Assembly (NCBI RefSeq): GCF_901000735.1
Contig: NC_081541.1
Span: forward strand, 8,919,055-8,983,054
DNA from: Corylus avellana
Lineage: Eukaryota; Streptophyta; Magnoliopsida; Fagales; Betulaceae
Reading direction: 5' to 3'
DNA length: 64,000 nt
Shown here: positions 50,132-61,507 of the stretch, in pieces
Numbering within the stretch: position 1 is the first letter of the stretch
How the letters are laid out: each line of letters begins with the position of its first letter
Program-made: the position numbers and the translations under genes
Notes under the pieces: generated by a model
The model's database searches: none
Seen by the model: only the letters and a program-made list of their open reading frames with translations
What the model was told of the DNA's origin: nothing

Positions 50132-53100
50132 TATATATATTTTTTGATAAATAATGTATATTAAAAAACATGCAGAAGGGCGCAACTCATGTACACAGGA
50201 AGTATACAAGAAAATCCCTACTAATTAGAAAAGGAAGCACATAACACTAAAAAATCAGAAAACGTATACACATGCAAATTAGACCATGGCACTCTCCATG
50301 AAAACATAGTATGTAACGCCAACTTCTTCAACTCGAGCTAGCCACTCACGATTTTCAAAGCTTTGTGCATTCCGTTCTCTCCAGAGACACCACATCACCC
50401 ATAATGGAATCATTCTCCATATGTGCAAAGCAAGCCGATTACCCAACTATCTCCTCCAACTCCCCAAGCAATCACTCACCCTGCGCAGCATAACCCAATC
50501 AACACCAAAGAGTTGAAGAAACACGTTCCATATCTCAGTTGCAATCTCATAATGCAGGAATAAATGGTCAATGGACTCTCCACTTGTTTACACATGTAAC
50601 ACCACTCCATCACCATAATTTTCCTCTTCCGTAAATTGTCCAAAGTTAGGATTTTTCCTAGAGCCGCCGTCCACACAAAAAAAGCTACTCTCAGGGGAGC
50701 CTTCACCTTCCAAATATTCTTCCAAGGACCAAACGCCTATGCTGGAGTAGATAGAATCTGATAATAAGACTTCACTTCAAAGATCTTCCTTTTTGAAGGA
50801 TCCCAACAAATTTTATCCTCACCTCCATATCTAATTTTTTGGGAATACAACAATTCAAAAAATCTCGAGACCTCATCAATTTCCCAATCATGCACTGGGC
50901 GAATAAACAGAACATTCCAATGACTGAGACCATTTGGGATCTCCATATTCTCCTCCACCCACGCATCCTTGTTACATGCAATATTGTACAATTTCTGGGA
51001 ATAATATCTTTGATGGAAGTTCTTCACAGCACACATCATGCCAAAATAACACTTTAGAACCATCTCCTATGTCAAACCGCACATGACGCGCAAAACCCTC
51101 CCACCCCCTTCTAATACATTTCCACACTCCCACTCCATAAGTTCCCCCTACCTCCTTAGAACATCAATCATCCCTTTGACTATCATATTTAACTTCCACT
51201 AATTTCCTCCACAAAGCATCCCATTCTGTCGCATTCCTCCACAACCACTTGCCCAACAAAGCACAATTAAGCTGAATAATTAAATTATTAAAGCATAGTC
51301 AAAGTGATGCAACTCATGTATATGGGAAGTTAATAAAAGACATGAACATCTCAAAATTAGTCATTTTTTTGTATAAGTGAATGAACTTCATTAAAAAATG
51401 CAAAGGGCGCATCCAAGTACATAAGAAGTATACAAGAGAAACACCTAACCAGAAAAGGAAAAAAAAGATCAAATAAGGCATGAAAACTAGAAATATGAAA
51501 ACACTCATAGGCAACCATCCATTGGTATAGGGTATTGAAGATGAAAGGCCTTTAATTCCACTACCGTCCTCTCACTGTTTTCAAAGATTTGATCGTTTCA
51601 TTCTTTTCGAATACACCACATTAAGTAAGGTGGGATCATCGTCCAAATAGCTTCACTTTGAGGACTACCCCACTGCCCTCTCCAACAAGAAAGAAATCTA
51701 TCTCTCGACGGGGCTTGACCCATCTAACCAAAGCAATTGAAGATAGAGTTCCATTAGGCACTAGCTATCTCACAATGAAGTAAAAGGTGGTCAAAGGTTT
51801 CCCCCACTCTTCTTGCACATGCAAATACCAATTTATCACAGTAATTTGCCTCTTTCTTAAGTTATCCAAAATAAGGATCTTTGCTAAAGCGGCCGACCAT
51901 GCAAAGAAAGCCACTCTCAAGGGGGCTTTACATCGCCAAATACTCCTCCAAGGGAAATTATTGCAAACATGGGGAATACAACTAATTGAAGAACGAAGTA
52001 AAGAGTTCCATCTCCTAATCATGAGCCCCTCTTACGAAATTAACATTCCACTGAGGAGAGCCATTGGATAATTGAAGATGATCCAGCATAGAGGCATCCC
52101 TAGAGCAGGCAATGCTAAACAATTCCTGGAAACGCCATCTTAAGGGGCTGCTCCCCACACCACACGTCATGCTAAAAACTAATCTTTAAACCATCACCCA
52201 CCTTGAATCTCGTATAGTTAAAAAACTCTTCCCAACCGCTCCTAATGAATTTCCAAAGACCAAACCCATGCAACCCATTAACTTCATTAAAACACCAACC
52301 ACCACACAAACTACTGTATTTAAGCTTATGGAATTATGCAAGGAAAGTTTTTAGTTTGCTTATGTTTTGTAGTGTGCCAGATGTGTGTATCGATGAAGTC
52401 TCTGGATCATCCTGTTTATCCTTTTACTTAAATTATCATGAGCAAAATTAACAGGCTGATGCATATAATTTTCTTGTTACAGTCATTGCAGCTTGAGAGA
52501 CTTGCCATGTATCACGATTCTAGTAGCCTTCCTTGGGAGATAGATAATAGATGGGAGGATCTCAGTCCGAAAGAATGGATTGAGGTTTGTTCCCTATACT
52601 ATTACAATATTTGCCCATGTACTTAAGTAGTTTACTGCATTTGCTTTTGGTACATGGAAAAAAGTGTCAGACATTTGGTACTATTTTTGCCACTTTCTTC
52701 TCTTTGGTTTCATGTTTCACTAGATATTTGAAGATGGTATAAACAAACCTGCTGCTGACCATGGAATGGTGTCTAAGTGGGCTATGAATCGCAACTATTT
52801 GGTGTCACCTATCGATGGAGTCTTGAAATATCATCGCCTTGGGAATCAAGAAAGAAATGATCCAGAGGTTCCATTCGAGAAGGCCTCTCTTGACCTAAGT
52901 GACGTCTCCTTAACAATTACAGAGGTGTTGAATGCTGTATTCTTCAATCATTTTGTCACGATTTTATATCTACCCATTGCATCTCCAATTCTGATATGTT
53001 TGCTTGTGGTAAAGACAACTAATATATTAAAATTAATCCACTTCTTTTTTTGGTTAATGAGAGTAAAGACGCTTTCAATAAGACTGGTTATTACTTATCA

Positions 53101-56100
53101 AAAAAAAAAAAGAATAGCAGGAGGAAAGAATTGTTTTACTTTTGTATGGTACCTCTAGGACCTCTGTCCCCTTAAATGGCTCACTTCCTCTCTTTATCTA
53201 TCTCTTCTACTTCTTCCATATTTTTTTGGCTCAATTTTATGACAGAAAAGATGAAGTGCAAATTTCTTCTTTTGTAGTACATTCTTGGTATGCAAATGGA
53301 GTTCCTTAATCAACTTTTTGCTTGGTTTCACACAGGCACAGTATCATGATTGGATAAAACTGTTGGAGGTTGTGTCAAGATACAAGACATATGTTGAAGT
53401 TTCTCACTTGAGACCAGTGCTGCCAGTTTCAGATGCTCCTTATCTATGGTGGCGGTATGCTGCTCAAGCAGGCCTGCAGCAGAAGCAAATGTGGTAATAT
53501 ATGTTTAATTCTGTAAATTTATTAGTTAATCCATGTTGAGGAAACATGGTACATAATAAGAAAATGTCCAGATCTGGTGCATGTTTTTACCATCTGTGGT
53601 CGGGCTGTACCCTGTGCTTTAAAATGTATTCTGATTTGAATAGTCATTTCTAAAGTTGAATCTGACTTTACACCTGCTTCCCCATCTCAGTTATCGATTC
53701 TCCTGGGACAGAATTCAGCATCTCTGTCATCTTCGTCGGCGTTACGTTCAGTTGTATGCTGTTTCACTGCAACATACGTCAAGTGTTAATAGTAAAGAAA
53801 TTGGAGAAATTAGAGAAATTGAGAAAGATCTTGATTCCAAAGTAATTCTTTTATGGAGGTACGCAAATTAGTTTCCCTGGCACTTTGTTTTATATAGAGT
53901 TGATTGTCACTGCCACGAAGGATATGTGTATTTCACTTGCTAGTTGCTACACCATGATGCAATGCTGAATTCAAGTTGGCAAAATTATCTCATTTCTTTT
54001 TCCAATATGTTTTTCATTTCCATTTTTCTGCTGTTCGATAAATAGACACTTGCAGACATGTAAACATGCTTAATTTTCAATTATCTATATGGTTTTTTAT
54101 TTGATTCACGATGGGAAAAGGTGATCAGCAAAGTTATCTAGGTTGAACAGCAATGAGCCAATGAGCTTTAGCTCAAATTGCGCTTCCTTCCTCCATATAG
54201 AATGGGATGTAGGGTGAGTGACATTGCGTGATCAAGACCACTAGATGCGAGAGTAAACTTACAAATAAAAACGTCAAGTGCAACTGTGATAAAACCCTCC
54301 AAGTCAAGTATTTTTTTATTTTTTATTTATAATTAATTGAAATATCATTAAAAGTGTAAGATGCCCCCTAGTACACATGGAGTTTACAGGAGAAGCCACA
54401 TACAAAGTAGGGGCAAAAGGAGCAAAAAAATCAAGAAATTTAATCACTAAAGGAGAAACATAAGCACCTGTTCAAAGATGGGAAGTGTTGAAGAAAAAAG
54501 ATTTCAACTCCTCCAAGGTCTTGTCGCGGTCCTCAAAACACCTTTTATTCGTTTGCCTCCAAAGACACTACAAAAGGCACAAATGCATCATCTTCCAAAC
54601 AACTGCACTCCACCAACAAGCAAACAAACTACATGTCTAGTTATAACCCAAGACAACCCGAAACGTTTGAAGAAAACATTCCAAATGGCACAAGCAACCT
54701 CCCAATGAAGAAGATGGTCCGTAGACTCCCCATTCTTTTTGCACATAATACACCAATCAACCACAATAACGTGCTGCTTTTGGAGATTGTCTATGGTAAG
54801 GATCTTCCCTAGGGCCGCTGACCACACAAAAAAAGTCACCCTCAAAGGAACCTTAGTCATCCAAACACTTTTCCATGGGAAACGAAAACCATCATGACAA
54901 TTCATTACACTATAGAAGGATTCACACCAAACAACCCTATTTTGGAAGGGATCCACCACAACCTGTCGTCCCTTTCCCGATTCATTCTTATTAAATACAA
55001 AAACTTGTAGAGCGAAGCAAAGGCATCCACCTCTCAATCCTGAGCCGCTCTAGGAAATCTCACATTCCAATGAATGGCACCTCCAGAAATTTTCATGTGA
55101 TCCTCAACAGAGCATCCTTTGCATGAGCAGTACCAAATAAAACCGGAAAGACATCCTTTAGGACCGTATCCCCACACCACAAATCATGCCAAAACCTAAC
55201 CTTGGAGCCATCACCCACTTTAAATCTGATGTGATTACAGAACGTCCCCCAACCCCTCCTAATATTATTCATAAACCCACCCCATGTGCCCCACTAGGCT
55301 CACTAGAACACCGCCCCAATAGGCTCAAGTATTGACTTTCAAGGAAATTGTCCTTACTATAGAAGTGGCAATAATAGCATCATATGGCATCTTTCCTATC
55401 AAATAAGTCTCCAAAACATTCTTATTAATATAACCAAAAAACTATTAAAATACTAATGAAACTTAAGTATATGTGCGAGAATTCAGAGAAAAGTGAATCA
55501 TGCTTAAACACTACCATGAACTCTCACGGACATAAGCATCTGCAATTATAGACTGCTTTTTGGTATGTGTGTAAGTAGTTGATAGCTCACTACTACCAAT
55601 GACGAGACAGCCTTTAATTTCCACTGCTTTGTTCTGCTATATGAATTCCTTTAAGCCACTGAAACTTTTTTGCCTCCGTTAAATGAACAGAAGTTCCTTC
55701 CAAACAGCCCAATACTTGAGATACAACTGTTTTTTTTTTTTTTGATAAGTAATGGAACAATTTATTAAAAGATACAGCTGTTGCAGTAACTGAACCTCAA
55801 TTTTTTAGATATATTGTTTAGGATGAAAGCATCAAAGACTTCTCAAATTTATTCTTCAAAAAATGAAGATGATATATGTTTTGCTTGTTCTGATCTGATA
55901 AATAAGCTTTAATGTATCTGGAATGTGTCTTGCATTAATTTTATAGACCAAAATGTGTTTGCAGGCTGATAAAAGGGATTATTGCTATGCATTTTTTGGG
56001 TTCCATACTTTTTCTAGAATATAGCGTTTGTTTTTGGATTTTACAGATCATACTTTGATGACGAGTGTATGATTTGGTTCCCCCCCAACCCACATGCATG

Positions 56101-59100
56101 CATATTTGTTGAAAATGACTCCATTTCCCACGAAATTGTGACTATTATGTCACTTGTTCTTTTACTTGGGCTAGTAGGTTTCGAGAAAATTCTACATTTC
56201 TGAAATATTGTAGAAATCCAGGGATTTATTCCAAGTGCAAAGGATCAACTTCAAATTTGGATTTGGCGGCCAGTTGTGTGTTTATTCTGTGCATTTACCA
56301 CACCAGTATGTCATGTTTTAGGGTCAATTTTTACTGGGCTTGATGTCTAAATTGTTTCGTATGGGTTTGGTGATATCATATTATCATTCTACGTTAGAAG
56401 GTCCTATGGTGCAAAGGGCATATGCATTCTAAGACAAGATGGTTTAGAAGTGTTTTAATGATATTTTATTACTTTTAAAAGGTTTCATGATGCATGACTA
56501 GGGATACACATGCACTGAGGGAAGATTGTTTGTACAAGTTATTCAAGTATTGGATTTTTGTGTTCCAAGGTTGATAGTACATATTTTTCCCTTTTCTGTT
56601 TCATTTTCCTTCTTGCATGTTTCTCGTGCACCTCATCTGTATTCACTTCGTTAATACCTATTGCTAGTGAAAAGAAAATGCTTGATACACATACTATTCA
56701 TGTAAAAACCTCGGGATACTGTAATGATATGTTTGATTCTTTCTTGGCTTTTGTTGTTATTTTTGTTAAGAGTTTATTTGTGTTTGAGGGCTTTGCCCTT
56801 TTCTTTCAATAAATTTATTATTCATCAATTTTTTTTTGTCAAGATTTTTTCCCCTTTTATTTAGGGACCTCTCAATTTTCTTTAAATTGTAATCTCTTTA
56901 CCTTTTTGTTAAAAAAATTTCATCCAAAAAAAGAGAATATAGTCTTTTGATTTTCTCCTGATTTGTGATTTGTGCATGTATCATATAGGTTACTTGCACA
57001 TGCCAAGGTTGAATCTGCGAAATTGAAGGAGGCAGCTGAGCAGAGGAGGCTTAAAAGGAGAAGCTGGCTTTCATTTAGATGGTATGTGGGGACTGTGGTG
57101 TTGCTACCTTTTCTTGGAAATAAATTGTGTCGTCCTTTGATTGTTTCTTTGGTTATGTGCTTTTTCCTAATTTCTTGTTCACCTTTTGCTTTTCTGAAAC
57201 TTCTGGTTGTAGCTTGTGTTCTTCTATGCCTGGAAATTCATTTTAGTTTCCTTTATATCTCAGGCGTGCACACTCTGGGGATGAATCTGTTGGGGATGCT
57301 TCTGAGGAATCACAGTTAACAGAGGAAAGACTGACTAAAGAGGAATGGCAGGCAATCAATAATTTACTGAGTCATCAGCCAAATGATGAGTTGATGTCAC
57401 ATTCAGTAAAGGACATGCAGAATATGATCCATTATTTGGTAACTTTATCAATTGGCCAGGCTGCTGCTAGGATCATTGATATAAATCAGACAGAGATTGT
57501 TTGTGGTAGATTTGAACAACTTCATGTGTCTACCAAGTTTAAACATCGCAGTACCCAGTGTGATGTGTTACTGAGATTCTATGGTTTATCAGGCCCTGAA
57601 GGTTCACTTGCACAGGTTTGTTCCATGTTATATCAGGGTCTGATGGTCTGAATGACAAGGTTTTTAAGTTGCTGATGCAATAGAAGTGCTTTAGATTGAG
57701 ATGGAATTTTGAAAAATTTCCATGAGTTTTAGTGTAGATCTAAGTGTGCAAATTTAACAAATTGATATGTAAATAAATTTCCGACTTCTTCTGTGCATCT
57801 TTTTTCTTATTTTTTCCGGAGATAAGAGTTGATGCTGTAATTAACATTTATATATTGCTGTTTATAAATTTCTCTGTAACACAATTTGTATTTTTTTGGT
57901 GCACTGATATGTTTCAGCATTTATTTTGCAGAGTGTCTGTAATGAGCAGAAAGTGAATGCCTTAGCTGCTAGTTTTGTACACTCACCGGTTGAGGAGAAT
58001 GTCGACTGGAGGCTTTCAGCTACAATTTCTCCCTGCCATGTTACGGTAATTTCTTAGTTTTCAAGAGAGGGAGTGAGAGTGATATGTTCTTCAAACAACA
58101 TGCTTTTAGAAGTAGTTGCTTACTCTGCTTTCTAAGCCTTTTCTATAACATCCCCTATTTTGTCGTTTTAACTTTAACGATATATCTATTATCAGATCTC
58201 ATTCCAGAAAGGCTCATTATGAACTTCACATGCAAAGTGAAGCACTTTTTCTCTGAGAAAATCCACAATTATCATTTTGGTTATTAGAAGAATATATGGA
58301 AAGCCATCCTCATTTCCTTTAACCTTTAAAATTTTTGCTTTTATTTGCTTGTAACATATTTGGGTGGAGAAATGTGATTTTCCTTGTCTACCCATATATG
58401 TGGCTTGAATTTATTGTTGTGTCTCCCTTCCCTATTCTTCAGTCTCATTATCTTTTAAGGTACTCCATTTTGATGTTGAATGTCTACTTGTAATATTTAA
58501 TACGTTTGGGAATTGGGAGTACCTTGTATAATTGCTTCTTCTCTTTTTTCATCTGTCTCCTCCCCCCCCACCCTCAACATTTTACCGTCCCTATTGTGTG
58601 AAACTTGCCAAATCCCTGTGGTTTGCAGGTTTTCATGAAAAGTTGTGCTCGCTTTTTAGAGTTTTTGAAGAGAAGTAATGCAGTTAGTCCTACTGTTGCA
58701 TTCGAAACTGCAGCTGCTTTGCAGGTAATGATGTCAACATGTATTGCAAAATGTTCAACACGGAAGTAAAATGGTGTAAAACTAATCTTCTAATATTCAA
58801 TGCCAAGGGCAGATGAAGATTGAGAAGGTGACTCGTAGAGCACAGGAGCAATTTCAAATGGTATTAGAAGAACAGAGCAGGTTAACATTTGTTATTAATT
58901 TATCTGTGGTTGTGTTTTTGCGCTGTTTGTTTATTTGGTTATTTAATCCTTTTGCACATCAATCATTTGAACTTGCTTTCTTTATAATTTTTTTTTTTCA
59001 ATTTTTTTAATCAATAGATATATACTCTATTTAACTTGACCAAGACTTTACTTTACTCCAAATGATTTGGGTTGGATACATGTCTATTTTCTACCCTACC

Positions 59101-60217
59101 CTATCTAAGGCTATTTTCTTTGTCACCTTGCTGTTCATCTCGTCCTTTTTTACCCATTGTGCTTTATTTCCGTCTGGGGTAAAAATTTATTTGCACTCAT
59201 TCTATCCCTCTTTCTGCTTGGTGTTTCAGGTTTGCACTTGATATTGATTTTGATGCCCCAAAAGTTAGAATACCTATCAGAACTTTTGGCTCTTCCAAAT
59301 GTGATAGCCATTTTCTTTTGGATTTTGGTCATTTCACGGTGAACACCACTGTGCGTATCTTTAATAAGGACTTATCCAATTGCTCATAGTTGCATTTGCT
59401 TTGTCTGAAATGATTAATTATTACTGCAGGAACGTCGGTCGGACGAACCCAGGCAGAATCTGTATTCTCGTTTTCTCATATCTGGAAGAGATATTGCTGC
59501 TTTCTTTACTGATTGTGGTTCTGAATGTCAGAATTGCACTTTAGTCTCACAAAAATACAGTAGTCAGCAACTTGTATCTTCTATGCCAGAAACAAATGAC
59601 AATTTCTGTCCTTTGGTTGATAGGTGTGGAATAGCAGTACTTGTTGATCAGGTGTGGTTTTTCCTCCAATTCTGGCGTAATTGTCATTGATTTTTGTATT
59701 CTGCTCGAGACATTTCCCACTCTGGATATTATTTTAGTAATGAGAATTCATGCTAATCGCACTTACGCATCTTTTTATTGAAGATTAAAGTACCTCACCC
59801 GAGTTACCCATCAACATGCATTTCTATTCAAGTGCCAAACCTTGGCATTCACTTTTCACCTGCGAGGTATGGCAGACTCATGGAATTGCTAAACATATTA
59901 TATGGTACAATGGAAACCTGTGGTCAACCTACTGTTGATAATTTCCAAGCTGAACTTGCTCCTTGGAGTCCTACAGATCTTGCTACTGATGCTAGAATCT
60001 TAGTTTGGAAGGTATGTTCTTAATTCCCTCGGGAAACAAGCTGGTTTGGTATTCACCTTACTTATCTATCTCATTTCAATTGTAACTAATACAATTTCTT
60101 ATTTCAGGGGATTGGCAATTCTGTGGCAACTTGGCAGCCATGTTTTCTTGCGTTGTCAGGGTTATATCTTTATGTTTTGGAGTCGGAAAAGTCCCTGAGC
60201 TACCAGCGGAGCACAAG
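33887..60217 (+). CDS. VPS13-family bridge-like lipid transfer protein, N-terminal part (gene runs past window end)
   Basis: VPS13 proteins form long hydrophobic grooves that move lipids at organelle contacts. Exons: 33887-33901, 36332-36413, 36702-36805, 45346-45441, 45551-45598, 46549-46599, 48471-48574, 48764-48881, 52483-52584, 52724-52924, 53336-53493, 53691-53858, 56989-57081, 57264-57615, 57932-58045, 58629-58724, 58813-58880, 59230-59350, 59430-59651, 59784-60011 and 60108-60217. They sum to 2651 bases (883 codons plus two bases), and every phase closes. The start [18 protein letters not shown] and [16 protein letters not shown] are the chorein N-terminal domain. [20 protein letters not shown] and the RERR-type linker follow. 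A PH domain begins near residue 843 ([20 protein letters not shown]). The PH domain points to the At4g17140/At1g48090 type, usually over 4000 aa. Intron 3 is 8.5 kb because of transposons. Confidence 0.93.
35440..35552 (+). mobile_element. LINE 3'-tail fragment in VPS13 intron 1
   Basis: GTAGACTCCTTATGTACTTA, GCCCCTTTTGGCTCTTTTAA and a closing TATCAATTATCAAA match the 3' tail of the LINE at 63130-63248 with many changes. Sense orientation relative to VPS13. Confidence 0.5.
37183..38791. repeat. diverged direct repeats flanking a 1.4-kb insert in VPS13 intron 3
   Basis: Copies at about 37183-37291 and 38700-38791 share AGAAATTA(G/A)AAG, then TACTA(C/T)TGTATA and GTGAAAGTTTATATGC and GATTGAAATAT. 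The insert between them holds a GACCCG-rich hAT-like end (37352-37450) and a LINE fragment. Either a segmental duplication or old terminal direct repeats. Confidence 0.5.
37525..38215 (+). mobile_element. LINE 3' fragment (zf-RVT region), decayed, in VPS13 intron 3
   Basis: Reads [36 protein letters not shown], then a stop at 37738, then [20 protein letters not shown] and [17 protein letters not shown]. This is the C-terminal reverse-transcriptase zinc-binding region of plant LINEs. The tail GGGTTGCGCCCCTTTGCACT near 38168 is the family's 3' end. Confidence 0.85.
39214..39691. repeat. 242-bp tandem duplication in VPS13 intron 3
   Basis: Copies 39214-39455 and 39456-39691 are nearly identical (GGTGATGATTATTTTAAATA starts each). 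The second copy lacks about 8 bases (GATGTGGATCTGAAG against GATGAAG). High identity indicates a recent event. Confidence 0.92.
39799..40714. mobile_element. long-TIR fold-back transposon (Pack-MULE candidate) in VPS13 intron 3
   Basis: The inverted arms of about 185 bp start GGGAAAAGTACCTTTACTT and end GTAAAGTGTAATTTTCCC. Inner arm words GTGATCACTCTTGGTC and GGCCAAGAGTGATCA also pair. The flanks are TAAATTATT (39790-39798) and TAAATTTTT (40715-40723), a 9-bp duplication with one mismatch. The core (about 39984-40503) is unlike the arms and contains a donor-like ACACTG|GTAAGTTCC at 40279. Confidence 0.7.
40921..41935 (-). mobile_element. 5'-truncated LINE copy A, inside the fold-back element
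   Basis: A poly-T start with TTTGATAAGTAATGATGATA is the minus-strand 3' tail. The minus frame at 41236-41535 reads [20 protein letters not shown], then [24 protein letters not shown] (zf-RVT). The coding frame is broken. AACTGTTAAAATATT occurs before the T run (40910) and again after the element (41952), which fits a target duplication. Confidence 0.88.
41964..44505 (-). mobile_element. 5'-truncated LINE copy B with open reverse-transcriptase ORF
   Basis: The minus-strand ORF 44447-42087 (786 aa) is uninterrupted. In-frame sequence runs a little further upstream ([16 protein letters not shown]) to about 44505. Domain order: [75 protein letters not shown], then the catalytic [10 protein letters not shown] near residue 273 (43618-43629), [17 protein letters not shown], and the zf-RVT tail [20 protein letters not shown] with CCMCKK and HLLLHC. 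The endonuclease and ORF1 are absent. The 3' tail carries GGGGCGCAACCCACATACAC and a poly-A tract. It is antisense to VPS13 and lies in its intron 3. Confidence 0.95.
44588..44637. repeat. (TA)n microsatellite
   Basis: About 50 bases of alternating TA, just outside the right end of the fold-back element. Confidence 0.97.
47798..48252. mobile_element. fold-back element in VPS13 intron 6
   Basis: The left arm AAAATACATATACCCCCC with TTCAAACTAACATCCAATTT pairs with the right arm AAATTGGATGTTGGTTTGAG and GTATGTGTACTTTT. A second pairing inside joins AGGTCCCCCCAAA to TTTGGGGAGAC. The core has no clear coding content. Confidence 0.7.
49313..49857 (-). mobile_element. LINE 3' fragment in VPS13 intron 8
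   Basis: The minus frames give [54 protein letters not shown], and [18 protein letters not shown] after a frameshift. The 3' tail is GCCCCAAAGTACACTGGGAG. Truncated at the zf-RVT domain. Confidence 0.85.
49858..50040 (-). mobile_element. LINE 3'-tail remnant
   Basis: GATAAGTAATTTCATTATCA, GCGCAATGGGGTGCAAACCT and AGTACACAAGGAATATACAA match the family's minus-strand 3' tail. No coding part is evident. Confidence 0.6.
50092..50128. repeat. (CA)n microsatellite
   Basis: Run of AC/CA dinucleotides between LINE fragments. Confidence 0.95.
50137..51278 (-). mobile_element. LINE 3' half fragment in VPS13 intron 8
   Basis: Minus frames: [60 protein letters not shown] and MEWCYMCKQ. Frame breaks separate them. 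The 3' tail GGGCGCAACTCATGTACACA starts just right of 50170. Confidence 0.88.
51360..52330 (-). mobile_element. LINE 3' half fragment in VPS13 intron 8
   Basis: Minus frame 51765-52022 reads [20 protein letters not shown] and [20 protein letters not shown]. The tail ATGCAAAGGGCGCATCCAAG lies near 51400. It is strongly decayed. A further tail remnant (GATGCAACTCATGTATATGG) sits at 51290-51345. Confidence 0.82.
54310..55345 (-). mobile_element. LINE 3' half fragment in VPS13 intron 12
   Basis: The minus ORF 54588-55037 reads [40 protein letters not shown] and [20 protein letters not shown]. The 3' tail AAGTGTAAGATGCCCCCTAG lies near 54350-54370. Coding frames are broken on both sides. Confidence 0.85.
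55730..55772 (-). mobile_element. tail-only LINE insertion (about 40 bp) with target duplication
   Basis: A poly-T run followed by GATAAGTAATGGAACAATTT and ATTAAAA is only the extreme LINE 3' end. It is flanked by GATACAACTG (55720-55729) and GATACAGCTG (55773-55782), a 10-bp near-perfect repeat. Confidence 0.65.
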
Positions 60218-60624
60218 GTTTTCCTTTTCCATATCTCTTTCCTTGTGTTTCTTGGATATTGATGCTTTTCAACTCTCGGTGATTTGAGAATTGTAATCTT
60301 AGGTCCTTTTATCCTCAAATTGTGTTTTATCTGGTCACCCTTTCCCTTTGCTCAATAACATCTTTTTGAAAAGTGTTGACAGATTTGTTAAAATAATCTC
60401 ATGACCTCTTAAGAAGTTATCACTATCTTCGGATTTGGCTAGAAGGTCCCTGCTAAGTATTCATGGGATACTTGGGTTTTTGCTACGTGGAATCAAAATC
60501 ATTTGAGTTGTGGTCTGAGGGTAGCGGGGGTGTTCGTCTGGCCGCAGGAGACGGCTCATCAAAGCTGAGTTTGGAAGGAGAGGGAAATCTGGAACCATTG
60601 AGGCCGATGTAGAGCTATGGAAAT

Positions 60625-61486
60625 GATACAAGGCAAGACTTGTTGGAAAAGGTTTTACACAAAGCTATGGAAATGACTCTTAAGGAAATATTTGCTCCAG
60701 TAGCAAAGATGAACTCAATTTGAGTCCTACTTTAGCAGCAAATCTAGATTGGCCACTGCACCAATTTGATGTGAAAAATGTGTTCATTCTTGGAGATCCA
60801 GAAGAAGTATACATGACAGTTTATCCTGGACTTGAATATTCATCTTCTATGGTTATAGTGTGCAAACTGAAGAAGGCTTTATATGGTCTAAAACAATCTC
60901 TGCGAGCATGGTTTGAATGGTTTTGTCGAGCTATGTAAAGATTTGATTATAAACAAAGTTAAACTAATCGTACACTTTTTATCAAACATTTCTCTCAAGG
61001 AAAGGGAATGGCTTTGATTGTGTGTGTTGATGATATTGTAGTACCAGAAAATGATGATGAGGAGATACAAAACATAAAAAAATATCTTGCAAACAAATTT
61101 GAAATAAAAGGTTTGGGCAGTTTGAAGTATTTTTTGGGCATTGAGGTCGAAACATGGTATATTTATTTCTCAATGGAGATATATTCTTGATCTTTTTAAG
61201 GAAACAAGCATGCTGGAATATAGAGCCATTGATAATCCACTCGAGGTGAAGGTTCGGTTGGGTGAAAATAGTGAGTCCTGTGGTGGATAAAGGTAGATAT
61301 TAGTTATTGGTTGGTCAGTTGATCTATCAGTCTCATAGCTGTCCCGATGTTGCATATGCTATTAGTGTGGTGAGTCAATTTATGTATTTGCTGTGTGACC
61401 CTCATATGGAAGCAGTTTATCGAATGATTTGCTGCTTCAAATCCTCACCAAGTAAGGGATTGTTGTTTTCTCGATATGCACTTGAA
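60625..61486 (+). mobile_element. Ty1-copia polyprotein remnant, left part (reverse transcriptase)
   Basis: Readable blocks: ARLVGKGFTQSYGND, LAANLDWPLHQFDVKNVFIL, KLKKALYGLKQSLRAWFEWF, ALIVCVDDIVV (the catalytic DD), KYLANKFEIKGLGSLKYFLG and QSHSCPDVAYAISVVSQFM. Several stops and frame shifts break it. No LTR was recognised. It sits in a VPS13 intron and is cut at 61487-61507 by a LINE. Confidence 0.9.
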
Positions 61487-61507
61487 AGTAGAAGCCTATA
61501 CAGATGC

